Shown here: positions 15,887-22,868 of the stretch, one piece after another
How the letters are laid out: each line of letters opens with the position of its first letter
Position numbering within the stretch: position 1 is the first letter of the stretch
Program-made: the position numbers and the translations under genes
Source: an uncultured Oscillibacter sp.
Lineage (GTDB): Bacteria > Bacillota > Clostridia > Oscillospirales > Oscillospiraceae
NCBI RefSeq assembly: GCF_910579365.1
Contig: NZ_CAJTUX010000030.1
Span: 1-31,168 of the forward strand
Direction of reading: 5' to 3'
DNA: 31,168 nucleotides
Notes under the pieces: generated by a model
What the model was told of the DNA's origin: nothing
What the model saw: only the letters and a program-made list of their open reading frames with translations
Databases searched by the model: none

Positions 15887-15964
15887 GTCTGTCGGCAAAA
15901 TGCCAAAAACCCGCCTTTCTATTTGTCAAACCCACCGAAAACCCATTTGGCGCGCCAGAAAACG

Positions 15965-15994
15965 TTGACAAAACCCGTCGGAGCTGTTTATAAT
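15965..15994 (+). promoter_or_regulatory. Promoter of the tandem mgtC genes
   Basis: TTGACA (15965-15970), 18-bp spacer, TATAAT (15989-15994). The first gene starts 135 nt further on, leaving a long leader. Confidence 0.82.
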
Positions 15995-16015
15995 ACGAAT
16001 AACCCAGCGCAAACG

Positions 16016-16078
16016 TTTTCCGACGCATTTTTATATCGGTTACGGAAGAAGCGGCCAGCGCCGGTTCTTCCTTTATTT
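16016..16078 (+). promoter_or_regulatory. Candidate transcription attenuator in the mgtC leader
   Basis: A terminator-like hairpin has arms GGAAGAA-G-CGGC (16044-16055) and GCCG-G-TTCTTCC (16060-16071) around CAGC, followed by TTTATTT. Its 5' arm can instead pair with upstream TTTTCCG (16016-16022) through CGGAAGA (16043-16049), giving a mutually exclusive antiterminator. It lies between the promoter and the first gene, the position of a riboswitch expression platform. It does not look like the ykoK (M-box) magnesium riboswitch. Confidence 0.6.
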
Positions 16079-16128
16079 CACCCGCCTGCGGGCGGCGTTT
16101 GAGAGAGCGAGAGAGGGGAGCGGATTTC

Positions 16129-16854
16129 GTGTTACAAGGACTGGATTACCTGCGGGAGATCAACACGGCCTCCGTGCTGCTGCGGCTGACTCTGGCCATG
16201 TTCTGCGGCGGCATGATCGGCCTGGAGCGGGCCAGAAAGCACCGCCCGGCGGGCTTCCGCACGTACATGCTGGTGTGCATGGCGGCGGCGCTGACCATGC
16301 TGCTGAGTCAGTATGAATCCTATATGCTGGCCCACGCGTGGGCACAGAAGGCGGCGGAGATCGGCATCCGCACCGACGTCAGCCGCTTCGGCGCCCAGGT
16401 CATCAACGGCATCGGCTTTTTGGGCGCGGGCACCATCCTGGTAACGGGTCAGCAGAAGGTGAAGGGCCTGACCACCGCTGCGGGCCTCTGGGCCTCGGCC
16501 TGCATGGGGCTGGCGGTAGGCGCGGGGTTCTACGAGTGCGTGGGCCTGGCCTTTTTGCTGATTTTTGTGGCGGTGCACATCCTGCCCACGGTGGAGCTCT
16601 ATGTCATCGAGAACGCCCGGAACATGAACATCTATGTGGAGTTTCAGTCCCTGGACAACGTATCGGAGATCATCGGGCGCATCAAGGCCCAGGACGTGAC
16701 GATCTACGAGGTGGAGGTGGATCACGGCAAGCAGACCCTCTCCCAGCACCCCAACGCCATTTTCTCCCTGCGGATGAACCAGAAGGGCACCCACGCCAAG
16801 ATTCTGGCCACCATCTCGGAGCTGGAGAGCGTTTACATCGTCAAGGACACTTGA
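16129..16854 (+). CDS. MgtC/SapB family membrane protein (first of tandem pair)
   Basis: A 241-residue protein. The N-terminal membrane domain (about residues 14-155, four to five hydrophobic segments) has the MgtC hallmarks GGMIGLERARKHRPAGFRT, RFGAQVINGIGFLGAGTI and VKGLTTAAGLWASACMGLA. The C-terminal 80 residues form an ACT-like soluble domain. MgtC proteins are linked to growth at low magnesium and to modulation of membrane potential or the ATP synthase; the exact role here is unknown. GTG 16129 has GGGGAG 8 nt upstream; the in-frame TTG at 16099 lacks one. The paralogue starts 25 nt after its stop, and the leader carries a possible attenuator. Confidence 0.93.
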   Translation: MLQGLDYLREINTASVLLRLTLAMFCGGMIGLERARKHRPAGFRTYMLVCMAAALTMLLSQYESYMLAHAWAQKAAEIGIRTDVSRFGAQVINGIGFLGAGTILVTGQQKVKGLTTAAGLWASACMGLAVGAGFYECVGLAFLLIFVAVHILPTVELYVIENARNMNIYVEFQSLDNVSEIIGRIKAQDVTIYEVEVDHGKQTLSQHPNAIFSLRMNQKGTHAKILATISELESVYIVKDT

Positions 16855-16879
16855 CCTGTCAAGAAGGAGGGAAGGCAAC

Positions 16880-17572
16880 ATGCTGTCTATTTTTGACGGG
16901 CTGCGGGATGTGAGCATTGCGTCCGTGGCCCTGCGCATGACTCTGGCGGTGATCTGCGGCGGCGTCATCGGCATCGAGCGGGAGTACAAGCGCCGCCCGG
17001 CGGGCTTCCGCACCCACATCCTCATCTGCCTGGGCGCGGCCATGACCACGCTGACCAGCCAGTATCTCTATCTGTTCCTGGGCCAGTACACCGACATGGC
17101 CCGCCTGGGCGCTCAGGTGGTGGCGGGCATCGGCTTCATCGGCGCGGGCACCATCATCGTCACCCGCCGCCAGCGGGTGAAGGGGCTGACCACCGCCGCG
17201 GGCCTCTGGGCGGCGGCCATCATCGGTCTGGCCCTGGGCGGCGGCTTTTACGAGGGGGGCCTCTTCGCCACATTCCTGATCCTCATCGCGGAGCTGTTCT
17301 TCTCCCGGGTGGAGTACCGGATGCTGAAAAACGCCCCGGAGGTCAACCTTTACGTGGAGTACAGCGACAACAAGACCATGGACATCCTCCTCCAGGAGTT
17401 CCGGGAGCACGGGCTGAAAATCCTTAACATGGGCATCATTCACTCCCAGTCCAACGAGCAGCACAACGCCTGCGCCATCTTCGCCCTGCGGCTTCACAAG
17501 GGTCTGGACGTGGATCAGCTCCAGCAGGAGATCTGCGCCACCGCCGGCGTGGTCTCCGTCCGGGAGCTGTGA
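16880..17572 (+). CDS. MgtC/SapB family membrane protein (second of tandem pair)
   Basis: A 230-residue paralogue of the preceding gene, aligned along its whole length: GGVIGIEREYKRRPAGFRT, RLGAQVVAGIGFIGAGTI, RVKGLTTAAGLWAAAIIGLA. The loop between the second and third hydrophobic segments is shorter than in the first copy. The C-terminal ACT-like domain is more divergent, suggesting different ligands or partners while the membrane parts could assemble together. AAGGAGGG precedes the ATG. It ends the operon, before a terminator with a UUCG loop. Ion-stress adaptation is the family theme; substrate or partner is not visible. Confidence 0.93.
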   Translation: MLSIFDGLRDVSIASVALRMTLAVICGGVIGIEREYKRRPAGFRTHILICLGAAMTTLTSQYLYLFLGQYTDMARLGAQVVAGIGFIGAGTIIVTRRQRVKGLTTAAGLWAAAIIGLALGGGFYEGGLFATFLILIAELFFSRVEYRMLKNAPEVNLYVEYSDNKTMDILLQEFREHGLKILNMGIIHSQSNEQHNACAIFALRLHKGLDVDQLQQEICATAGVVSVREL

Positions 17573-17600
17573 GAAGAACCTGTATTTTCGAAAATGCCGG

Positions 17601-17627
17601 GAAAGGAACCCCTTCGGGGTTCCTTTC
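17601..17627 (+). terminator. Terminator after the mgtC pair
   Basis: GAAAGGAACCCC (17601-17612) pairs perfectly with GGGGTTCCTTTC (17616-17627), closing as a stable C(UUCG)G loop. The T-tract is weak (GTTTGG). Confidence 0.75.
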
Positions 17628-17643
17628 GTTTGGAACAGCCCGC

Positions 17644-17698
17644 CCGCGAGCGCCCCGCAAGGTTCGCCGTTGGCGAATATTCGTCTCCGCTTTGCGGA
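17644..17698. repeat. Cluster of small palindromes between operons
   Basis: TTCGCC-GTT-GGCGAA (17663-17677), the 10-bp palindrome CGAATATTCG (17674-17683) and TCCGC-TTT-GCGGA (17686-17698) follow one another. The compact layout resembles dispersed intergenic repeats. Whether copies exist elsewhere cannot be seen here. Confidence 0.4.
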
Positions 17699-17718
17699 CA
17701 TTTTGTGGAAATACACGA

Positions 17719-17747
17719 TTGACAACCCCGCCGGAGCATGGTAAGGT
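17719..17747 (+). promoter_or_regulatory. Promoter of the glycine riboswitch transcript
   Basis: TTGACA (17719-17724), 17-bp spacer, TAAGGT (17742-17747). The -35 is perfect and the -10 moderate; the first aptamer starts 31 nt downstream. Confidence 0.7.
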
Positions 17748-17778
17748 AAATCTACAATTTGAATAACGGCATAGGAAA

Positions 17779-17925
17779 TTCCCGGAGAAACGGCGCAGGC
17801 CTGCCGACGGAGCGAAACTCTCAGGCACGAGGACCGGGAATGGATGTGGCTCTGGAGAAGCCCGGAAACGGGGACCGAAGGTGCAAGGCGGGAAACCGCC
17901 GAATCTCTCAGGTAAAAGGACAGAG
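17779..17925 (+). ncRNA. Tandem glycine riboswitch (two aptamers)
   Basis: Aptamer 1 (17779-17840) is closed by TTCCCGG/CCGGGAA and holds the conserved CCGACGGAGCGAAACTCTCA and GGCACGAGGAC segments. Aptamer 2 (17850-17925) is closed by CTCTG/CAGAG and holds GGGGACCGAAGGTGCAA, AATCTCTCAGGT and AAAAGGACAGAG. The short linker between them is normal for the cooperative tandem class. The RNA senses glycine and controls the AGCS symporter gene downstream. With a terminator following, it acts at transcription. Whether glycine turns it on (export or catabolism) or off (uptake) is not readable by eye. Confidence 0.95.
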
Positions 17926-17936
17926 AGGAATGTTTT

Positions 17937-18008
17937 CCGGCGGAGTGTGTCCGCCGGGGGGATATTGCTTTTTGCGGGGCCGCGCCGGGCGGTCCCGCTT
18001 TTTGTGTT
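17937..18008 (+). terminator. Riboswitch expression platform with intrinsic terminator
   Basis: A helper hairpin CCGGCGGA-GTGTG-TCCGCCGG (17937-17957) is followed by the terminator GCGGGGCCGC (17974-17983) with GCGGTCCCGC (17989-17998), one mismatch, then TTTTTGTGTTT. It lies between the second aptamer and the symporter gene. Confidence 0.8.
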
Positions 18009-18055
18009 TCCGGGGCCCGCCTCCGCAGTGCCGGTTCACAGCATGGAGGGAACGT

Positions 18056-19468
18056 ATGGAAATCATCAATCAAATCCTGGCCTTCATCTCAGGGCCGCTG
18101 AACGACTTCGCGTGGATGTACACCTTTCTGCCCTGCGCCATTGCGGGCGGTCTGTTTCTGACCATCCGCAACGGCGGCGTGCAGTTCCGCCACTTCGGCC
18201 ACGCCATGAAAAACACGGTGGGCAAGATGTTCCAGAAGCAGGAGGCGGGCCACGGCGCGGTGACGCCGCTCCAGGCTGTGACCACCGCTCTGTCCGCCAC
18301 CGTGGGCACCGGCAACATCGTGGGCACCACCCAGGCCATCGCCATGGGCGGCTACGGGGCCATTTTCTGGCTGTGGCTGGCGGCGCTGGTGGGCATGGTG
18401 ACCAAGTACTCCGAGATCGTCCTGTCCATCAAGTACCGGGAGCGGGACGCCAAGGGCGACTGGGTGGGCGGCCCCATGTACTACATTTCCAAGGGCCTGG
18501 GCGGCGGCTGGAAGTGGCTGGCGGGTCTTTTCGCCGTCTTCGCCATCCTGGCCTCCTTCGGCATCGGCAACATGTCCCAGGTGAACAGCATCACCGGCTC
18601 CGTCATCGGCGCGGTCGCCGCGTTCACGGCGGTCTCCGCCGGGGTGGAAACCGCCCTGAAGTGGATCATGGGCATCCTTCTGGCTTTGTTGATCGCCGTC
18701 ATCCTTCTGGGCGGCATCAAGCGCATCGGCGCGGTGACGGAGAAGCTGATCCCCTTCATGAGCGTCTTCTATATCATCTTCGCCCTGGCGGTCATCTTCG
18801 CCCACATCGGCAACGTGCCCGACGCCTTTGTGAAGATCTTCTCCAGCGCCTTCACGCCCCAGGCCATCGGCGGCGCCGCCTCCGGAATCGTGCTGAAGCA
18901 GACCATCATCTGGGGCCTGCGGCGCAGCGCCTTCTCCAACGAGGCGGGTCTCGGCTCCGCCGCCATCGCCCACGCCGCAGCGGACACCAAGGGTCCCGTG
19001 AACCAGGGCCTGTACGGCATCTTCGAGGTGTTTGTGGACACCATTGTCATCTGCTCCCTCACGGCCCTGGCCATCATTTGCAGCGGCGTGGACATTGCGT
19101 TCAACACCCGCCCCGGCAGCGAGGTCATCACCGCCACCCTGGCCACGGTCTTCGGCGGGAAGTTCGCGGCGCTGTTTGTGGCCATCGCCCTGGCCCTCTT
19201 CGCCTTCTCCACCGTCCTCGGCTGGTCCCTGTACGGCACCCGCTGCGTGCAGTACCTCTTCGGGCACAAGGCCGTCCGGGTGTTCCAGGTGATCTTCATC
19301 GCCGTGGTCGTCGTCGGCTGCGTGTCCCCCCTCAGCTTCGTGTGGGATGTGGCGGACACCTTCAACGGTCTCATGGCCATCCCGAACTTCATCGGCCTTT
19401 TCGCCCTGTCCGGCGTGGTGGCCGCGGAGACGAAGAAGTACTTCGGGAACAAAGACAATCTGAACTGA
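18056..19468 (+). CDS. Alanine/glycine:cation symporter family (AGCS) transporter
   Basis: A 470-residue integral membrane protein with about eleven hydrophobic segments. It couples movement of small neutral amino acids (alanine, glycine) to sodium or protons across the cytoplasmic membrane. Hallmarks are TALSATVGTGNIVGTTQAIA near residue 80 (substrate site), GGPMYYISKGLG, and FSNEAGLGSAAIAHAAA around residue 295. ATG 18056 follows GGAGGG; the longer open frame upstream runs through the riboswitch and was rejected. Glycine control by the tandem riboswitch makes glycine a likely substrate. It is monocistronic and ends at a strong terminator. Confidence 0.96.
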   Translation: MEIINQILAFISGPLNDFAWMYTFLPCAIAGGLFLTIRNGGVQFRHFGHAMKNTVGKMFQKQEAGHGAVTPLQAVTTALSATVGTGNIVGTTQAIAMGGYGAIFWLWLAALVGMVTKYSEIVLSIKYRERDAKGDWVGGPMYYISKGLGGGWKWLAGLFAVFAILASFGIGNMSQVNSITGSVIGAVAAFTAVSAGVETALKWIMGILLALLIAVILLGGIKRIGAVTEKLIPFMSVFYIIFALAVIFAHIGNVPDAFVKIFSSAFTPQAIGGAASGIVLKQTIIWGLRRSAFSNEAGLGSAAIAHAAADTKGPVNQGLYGIFEVFVDTIVICSLTALAIICSGVDIAFNTRPGSEVITATLATVFGGKFAALFVAIALALFAFSTVLGWSLYGTRCVQYLFGHKAVRVFQVIFIAVVVVGCVSPLSFVWDVADTFNGLMAIPNFIGLFALSGVVAAETKKYFGNKDNLN

Positions 19469-19487
19469 GCGCGGCGGCCCGCGCAGG

Positions 19488-19516
19488 AAAAGACAGCCCT
19501 CCGGGGCTGTCTTTTT
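19488..19516 (+). terminator. Terminator of the AGCS gene
   Basis: AGACAGCCC (19491-19499) pairs with GGGCTGTCT (19504-19512) around TCCG. AAA precedes and TTTTT follows the stem. Confidence 0.9.
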
Positions 19517-19555
19517 GCCGTCCAAACGGGGAATCCCATCGGGGAGAAGGCCGCG

Positions 19556-20290
19556 TCACCGGCCGTACCGCACCGGCCCCGGCGGGCCGGGGTCCTCCCC
19601 GCGGGGGGCCTCCTCCATATCCGCCGCCCCCGCTCCCTCGTAGGGCAGCAGGAACACCGGCACACCCTCCGACGCCGGGGCGACGGCATACATGGGCCAG
19701 AAGTACGCCAGCCCCTCCGCCGTCAGATAGAAATTCTGGGGGTTGAACCGCCGCCGCAGCTCCCGCCGCCAGCCCTCCCGCCAGCGGCCCGCTCCGGCCC
19801 GCTCCCGGCGCTGGATTTCCTCCGCCGCCCGGGCCAGCAGCTTCTTTTTCCAGGCCGTCCCGGCGGGGAAGAAGTCCCCCAGGGGCACGGGATAGCCCGC
19901 CGCCAGGTCCCAGGTGTCCCCCCGGCGGGTCAGAAGGGCGGGGCCCGGTCCCACGGACTCCCGCACCTGGGTGTAGAGGCTCCAAAGCCCCCCTTGATTA
20001 TAGGTGACGCAGTACTCCAGCTCCGCCCGGAAGGCCGGAAGCGGCCCGCTGGCGGCCAGGGCCGCCCGGTACTCCGCCGCCGCCTGGGGGAGGAGGATGC
20101 GCTCGCAGTAGCGGAGGAAGGAGCGGCACTGCAATTGGTAAAAACGCTTGATCCGGCGGGAGGTTCTGTCCGCCGCCGGCTCCGGCTGGGGCGCCCGCGC
20201 CGACGCCCACAGCACCGGCACGCCCTCCACCGTCCACTCCCGCTCCGCCGCGAAGGGCTCCGTACAAAGCTCCCTCAGACCCTCTCCCAC
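19556..20290 (-). CDS. DUF3298/RsiV-like domain protein
   Basis: A roughly 244-residue protein, basic and Arg-rich. The C-terminal segment FNPQNFYLTAEGLAYFWPMY, with VPVFLLPYEG after it, has the DUF3298 pattern found in RsiV and PdaC proteins. The middle carries ELEYCVTYNQGGLWSLYTQV, the matching DUF4163-style strand. RsiV and PdaC are normally membrane-anchored and extracytoplasmic; here I see no signal peptide or membrane helix. Either the protein is cytoplasmic or the N-terminus has been lost. GTG 20290 is 8 nt from AAAGGAG; GTG 20296 is only 2 nt from it. It stands alone on the minus strand. Confidence 0.72.
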   Translation of the reverse strand: MGEGLRELCTEPFAAEREWTVEGVPVLWASARAPQPEPAADRTSRRIKRFYQLQCRSFLRYCERILLPQAAAEYRAALAASGPLPAFRAELEYCVTYNQGGLWSLYTQVRESVGPGPALLTRRGDTWDLAAGYPVPLGDFFPAGTAWKKKLLARAAEEIQRRERAGAGRWREGWRRELRRRFNPQNFYLTAEGLAYFWPMYAVAPASEGVPVFLLPYEGAGAADMEEAPRGEDPGPPGPVRYGR

Positions 20291-20538
20291 AGCCACCGCT
20301 CCTTTCCCCGGATTGATCTTTTTCCAGCCTATGCCGAAGGCGGGGGAAGGGTGCGGACGGCGGAAGGCGCTTTTGAAATTTGGCCCTTTTACTTTTCGTG
20401 TTGATGTTTTGAACGACTGGTGATTTCACTAATTTCGGAAAAAGTTTTCTATTCGTTTGGTTGCCCTGAACGCGCGGTTGTGTTACACTTTCCATGCCAT
20501 AGCTATAGGCGGCAAATCTCTATTGGGAGGTAGTGTAG

Positions 20539-20604
20539 ATGTTTGATTATAAAAAGTTTGAACATGATATTCTAATCGCAACGGAAACTACACTGCGGAC
20601 ATGA
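20539..20604 (+). pseudogene. Remnant 5' end of a lost gene (21 codons)
   Basis: ATG 20539 follows GGGAGG at normal spacing and a promoter about 50 nt upstream. It encodes MFDYKKFEHDILIATETTLR and then stops. AT-rich codon use and an opening like that of small DUF4303-type proteins suggest the 5' stub of a deleted gene. In another frame the following 75 nt stay open (GHEQMSMDNCLVEENFH), consistent with a frameshifted tail. A genuine leader peptide is the alternative. Confidence 0.4.
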
Positions 20605-20656
20605 GCAGATGAGCATGGACAACTGCCTCGTTGAGGAAAATTTTCATCTTCGCCCC

Positions 20657-20685
20657 TTTACTTTCGCGAACTGAAATGTTAAAAT
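20657..20685 (+). promoter_or_regulatory. Promoter of the YerC-like operon
   Basis: TTTACT (20657-20662), 17-bp spacer, TAAAAT (20680-20685) preceded by TGT, an extended -10. The gene starts 35 nt downstream. Confidence 0.72.
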
Positions 20686-20719
20686 TACAGTGTTTAGTAC
20701 AACGACAGGAGGTCTCAGC

Positions 20720-21013
20720 GTGAAAATCGGCAAGAAGGAAATGAGCGGCCAGCTGTACAGGGCCATTTTGCAGCTGCGGGACGAAAAGGAATGCTATCAG
20801 TTCTTCCAGGACCTCTGCACCGTGGCGGAGCTGCGGAGCATGGAGCAGCGCTTTGAGGTGGCCTCTTTGCTGGACGACGGTATGATTTACAACGACATTC
20901 TGGAACGCACCGGCGCCTCCAGCGCCACCATCAGCCGGGTGAACCGCTCGTTGAACTACGGCACCGGGGCCTATGCCCAGCTCTTCGCCCGGATGAAGGA
21001 CAAGACGCTGTGA
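20720..21013 (+). CDS. YerC/YecD family TrpR-related DNA-binding protein
   Basis: A 97-residue all-helical protein of the TrpR superfamily. The core LYRAILQLRDEKECYQFFQDL, CTVAELRSMEQRFEVASLL and the helix-turn-helix YNDILERTGASSATISRVNR match YerC proteins over their whole length. Targets and ligands of YerC are not established. GTG 20720 has AGGAGG 7 nt upstream. The stop overlaps the methyltransferase start (GTGA at 21010), so they are translationally coupled. The gene has its own extended -10 promoter. Confidence 0.92.
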   Translation: MKIGKKEMSGQLYRAILQLRDEKECYQFFQDLCTVAELRSMEQRFEVASLLDDGMIYNDILERTGASSATISRVNRSLNYGTGAYAQLFARMKDKTL

Positions 21014-21747
21014 GCGCTTACGGCGCCCTGGCCGCCAGCTACGACGGGCTGATGACCGACGGGTCCTACCGCCGCCGGGCAGCCTTCCTGGACCGGCGGC
21101 TGCAAAAAAGCGGCGTGCCCGTGGGCACGGTTCTGGACCTGGCCTGCGGCACGGGGACCATCGCCTGCCTCCTGGCGAAGCGGGGCTACACGGTTATCGC
21201 CTCCGACGGGTCCGAGGAGATGCTGACCCAGGCGGCGGCCAAGGCGGCGGAGCTGGAGCGTCCGCCCCTTTTTCTCCATCAGGCCATGCCCAGGCTCCGT
21301 CTGGCCCAGCCGGTGGACGCCGTGGTGTCCACTCTGGACTCCCTGAACTATCTCACCCGGGAACGGGACCTGCGGGAGACCTTCCGCCGCGTCCGCCGGT
21401 GGCTTAAGCCGGGGGGACTGTTCCTCTTCGATGTGAACACCCCCTGCAAGCTCCATCGGATGGACGGGCAGCTCTACATGGACGAGACAGAGGACAGCCT
21501 GTGCGTCTGGCGGACCTTCTTCTCCGAAAAGAAGCAGACCTGCACCTATCAGGTGGACCTGTTCCGCCTCCGCCCCGACGGGGCCTGGGACCGAAGCTTT
21601 GAGGAGCACCGGGAGCGGGCCTGGAGCGAGGAGGAGCTTCGGAAGTATCTGGGGGAGGCGGGCTTTTCTTTCATTTATCTGACGGGGGACCTGACGGACC
21701 ATCCCCCGGCGTCCAACGAGGACCGCTGGCAGTTCGCGTGCCGGTGA
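21010..21747 (+). CDS. Class I SAM-dependent methyltransferase
   Basis: A 245-residue methyltransferase with a Rossmann fold. Motif I VLDLACGTGT lies at residues 41-50, motif II VIASDGSEEML follows, then AVVSTLDSLNYL and the post-motif LKPGGLFLFDVNTP. The N-terminal YGALAASYDGLM opening fits the small-molecule or YbaJ/Cyclopropane-like group common in Firmicutes. The acceptor is unknown. It starts with GTG overlapping the YerC stop, suggesting YerC controls its expression or shares a process. No terminator is obvious before hslO, 94 nt on. Confidence 0.92.
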   Translation: MSAYGALAASYDGLMTDGSYRRRAAFLDRRLQKSGVPVGTVLDLACGTGTIACLLAKRGYTVIASDGSEEMLTQAAAKAAELERPPLFLHQAMPRLRLAQPVDAVVSTLDSLNYLTRERDLRETFRRVRRWLKPGGLFLFDVNTPCKLHRMDGQLYMDETEDSLCVWRTFFSEKKQTCTYQVDLFRLRPDGAWDRSFEEHRERAWSEEELRKYLGEAGFSFIYLTGDLTDHPPASNEDRWQFACR

Positions 21748-21841
21748 GAGCCTCTTCCATCATAACAGGCGGCGCTTCCCCGGCCGTTCCCCCGGAACCC
21801 GGGGCCGTCCCGCGATCCGATTTCACTGCAAAGGAGAACCT

Positions 21842-22720
21842 ATGAGCGACCAGTTAATCCGGGCCATCTCCCAGGATGGCCTCATCAAAGTCTCCGCCGT
21901 GTCCACCCGGGACCTGACGGAGCGGGCCCGGCAGATTCACAAGACCCTGCCCGTGGCCACGGCGGCCCTGGGCCGCATGCTGGCGGCGGCCTCCCTGATG
22001 GGCAATGCCCTGAAGGAGGAGGCGGCCAGCCTGACCCTGCAAATCAAGGGCGGCGGCCCCCTGGGGACGCTGCTGGCCGTCTCGGACCACGAGGGCAACG
22101 TCCGGGGCGCCGTGGAGAACCCCGCCGTGGACATCCCCCTGCGGGAGGACGGGAAGCTGGATGTGGGAACCGCCGTGGGCAACCAGGGCACCCTGACGGT
22201 GATCCGGGACCTGAGAATGAAGGAGCCCTACGTGGGCAGCGTGGGCCTTCTCTGGGGGGAGATCGCCGAGGATATCGCCCTCTACTTTGTGGAGAGCGAG
22301 CAGATTCCCACCGCCTGCGGCCTGGGGGTGCTGGTGGACCGGGACCAGAGCGTGCTGGCGGCGGGGGGCTATCTTCTCCAGCTTCTCCCCGGCGCGGGGG
22401 AGGAGACCGCGGAGGCGCTGGAGGCGTCCCTCCGGGCGGCGGGGCCGGTGACGGAGCTCCTCAAGGCCGACCCGGACCCGGAGGCCCTGCTCCGGGCCGC
22501 CCTGCCCGGGCTGAAGCTGGAGGTACTGGAAAAGCGCCCCATCGCCTACCGCTGCGATTGCAGCCGGGACCGGATGGAACGGGCCCTGGTCAGCCTGGGC
22601 CGGGAGGAGCTGCGAAGCATGATCGCCGAGCAGGGCGGCGCGGAGCTGACCTGCCGCTTCTGCGACCGGGTGGAAACCTTCACCCAAGAGGACCTGGAGG
22701 CCCTTCTGGCCTCGTGCTGA
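21842..22720 (+). CDS. hslO: Redox-activated chaperone Hsp33
   Basis: Hsp33 is a cytoplasmic holdase switched on when oxidation releases its zinc. The 292-residue product is full length. All four zinc cysteines are present: CDC at residues 238-240 and CRFC at 271-274. Upstream lie the conserved SLTLQIKGGGPLGTLLAVSD and the YVESEQIPTA-type region (FVESEQIPTACGLGVLVDRD). AAAGGAG precedes ATG 21842. In an anaerobe it protects against oxygen and bleach-type stress. It may be read from the YerC promoter. Confidence 0.97.
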   Translation: MSDQLIRAISQDGLIKVSAVSTRDLTERARQIHKTLPVATAALGRMLAAASLMGNALKEEAASLTLQIKGGGPLGTLLAVSDHEGNVRGAVENPAVDIPLREDGKLDVGTAVGNQGTLTVIRDLRMKEPYVGSVGLLWGEIAEDIALYFVESEQIPTACGLGVLVDRDQSVLAAGGYLLQLLPGAGEETAEALEASLRAAGPVTELLKADPDPEALLRAALPGLKLEVLEKRPIAYRCDCSRDRMERALVSLGREELRSMIAEQGGAELTCRFCDRVETFTQEDLEALLASC

Positions 22721-22754
22721 GGCGGAAAAGCGGCGAATTTTTGGCAAAACCCCA

Positions 22755-22783
22755 TTGACAAGCCCAATTTCTGCTGATATACT
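22755..22783 (+). promoter_or_regulatory. Promoter of the rplU block
   Basis: TTGACA (22755-22760), 17-bp spacer, TATACT (22778-22783). Near-consensus, as expected for ribosomal protein genes. Confidence 0.88.
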
Positions 22784-22789
22784 AGGGAA

Positions 22790-22868
22790 GCCGCTTTGAA
22801 TGGGCTTTGTAAGTGCGCTTTCGCGCCGCCCCCGACAGCGAGCCCGTAATGAAGGAGTTGAAACAAGC
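22790..22868 (+). promoter_or_regulatory. rplU leader, candidate L21 leader RNA
   Basis: An 80-nt leader precedes rplU. GGGCT (22802-22806) pairs with AGCCC (22841-22845), enclosing a GCGC-TTTC-GCGC hairpin (22815-22826). This matches the general plan of the L21 leader used for autoregulation in Firmicutes. The identification is by position and shape only. Confidence 0.55.

Larger units (their letters stand above)
20291..20719 (+). other. AT-richer intergenic region with promoter and gene remnant
   Basis: Between the divergent DUF3298 and YerC-like genes. It holds a promoter, TTGCCC (20461-20466), 17-bp spacer, TACACT (20484-20489); a 21-codon remnant at 20539; and the promoter of the next operon at 20657-20685. 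Base composition is clearly more AT-rich than the flanks. Confidence 0.5.

Noticed and set aside
13184..15898. 904-codon open frame on the minus strand
   Set aside because: It is antisense to psuK, psuG and the DUF1294 gene, which have clear families, starts and promoters. Its composition is that of a shadow frame.
15995..16128. ykoK (M-box) magnesium riboswitch before mgtC
   Set aside because: The leader is shorter than the M-box and lacks its conserved segments. Only a generic attenuator is supported.
17759..18055. N-terminal extension of the AGCS gene through the riboswitch
   Set aside because: The segment is the glycine riboswitch and terminator. The ATG at 18056 with GGAGGG gives the normal AGCS start.
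18089..19525. 478-codon minus-strand frame opposite the symporter
   Set aside because: Asp/Gly/His-rich shadow of the AGCS gene with no ribosome binding site.
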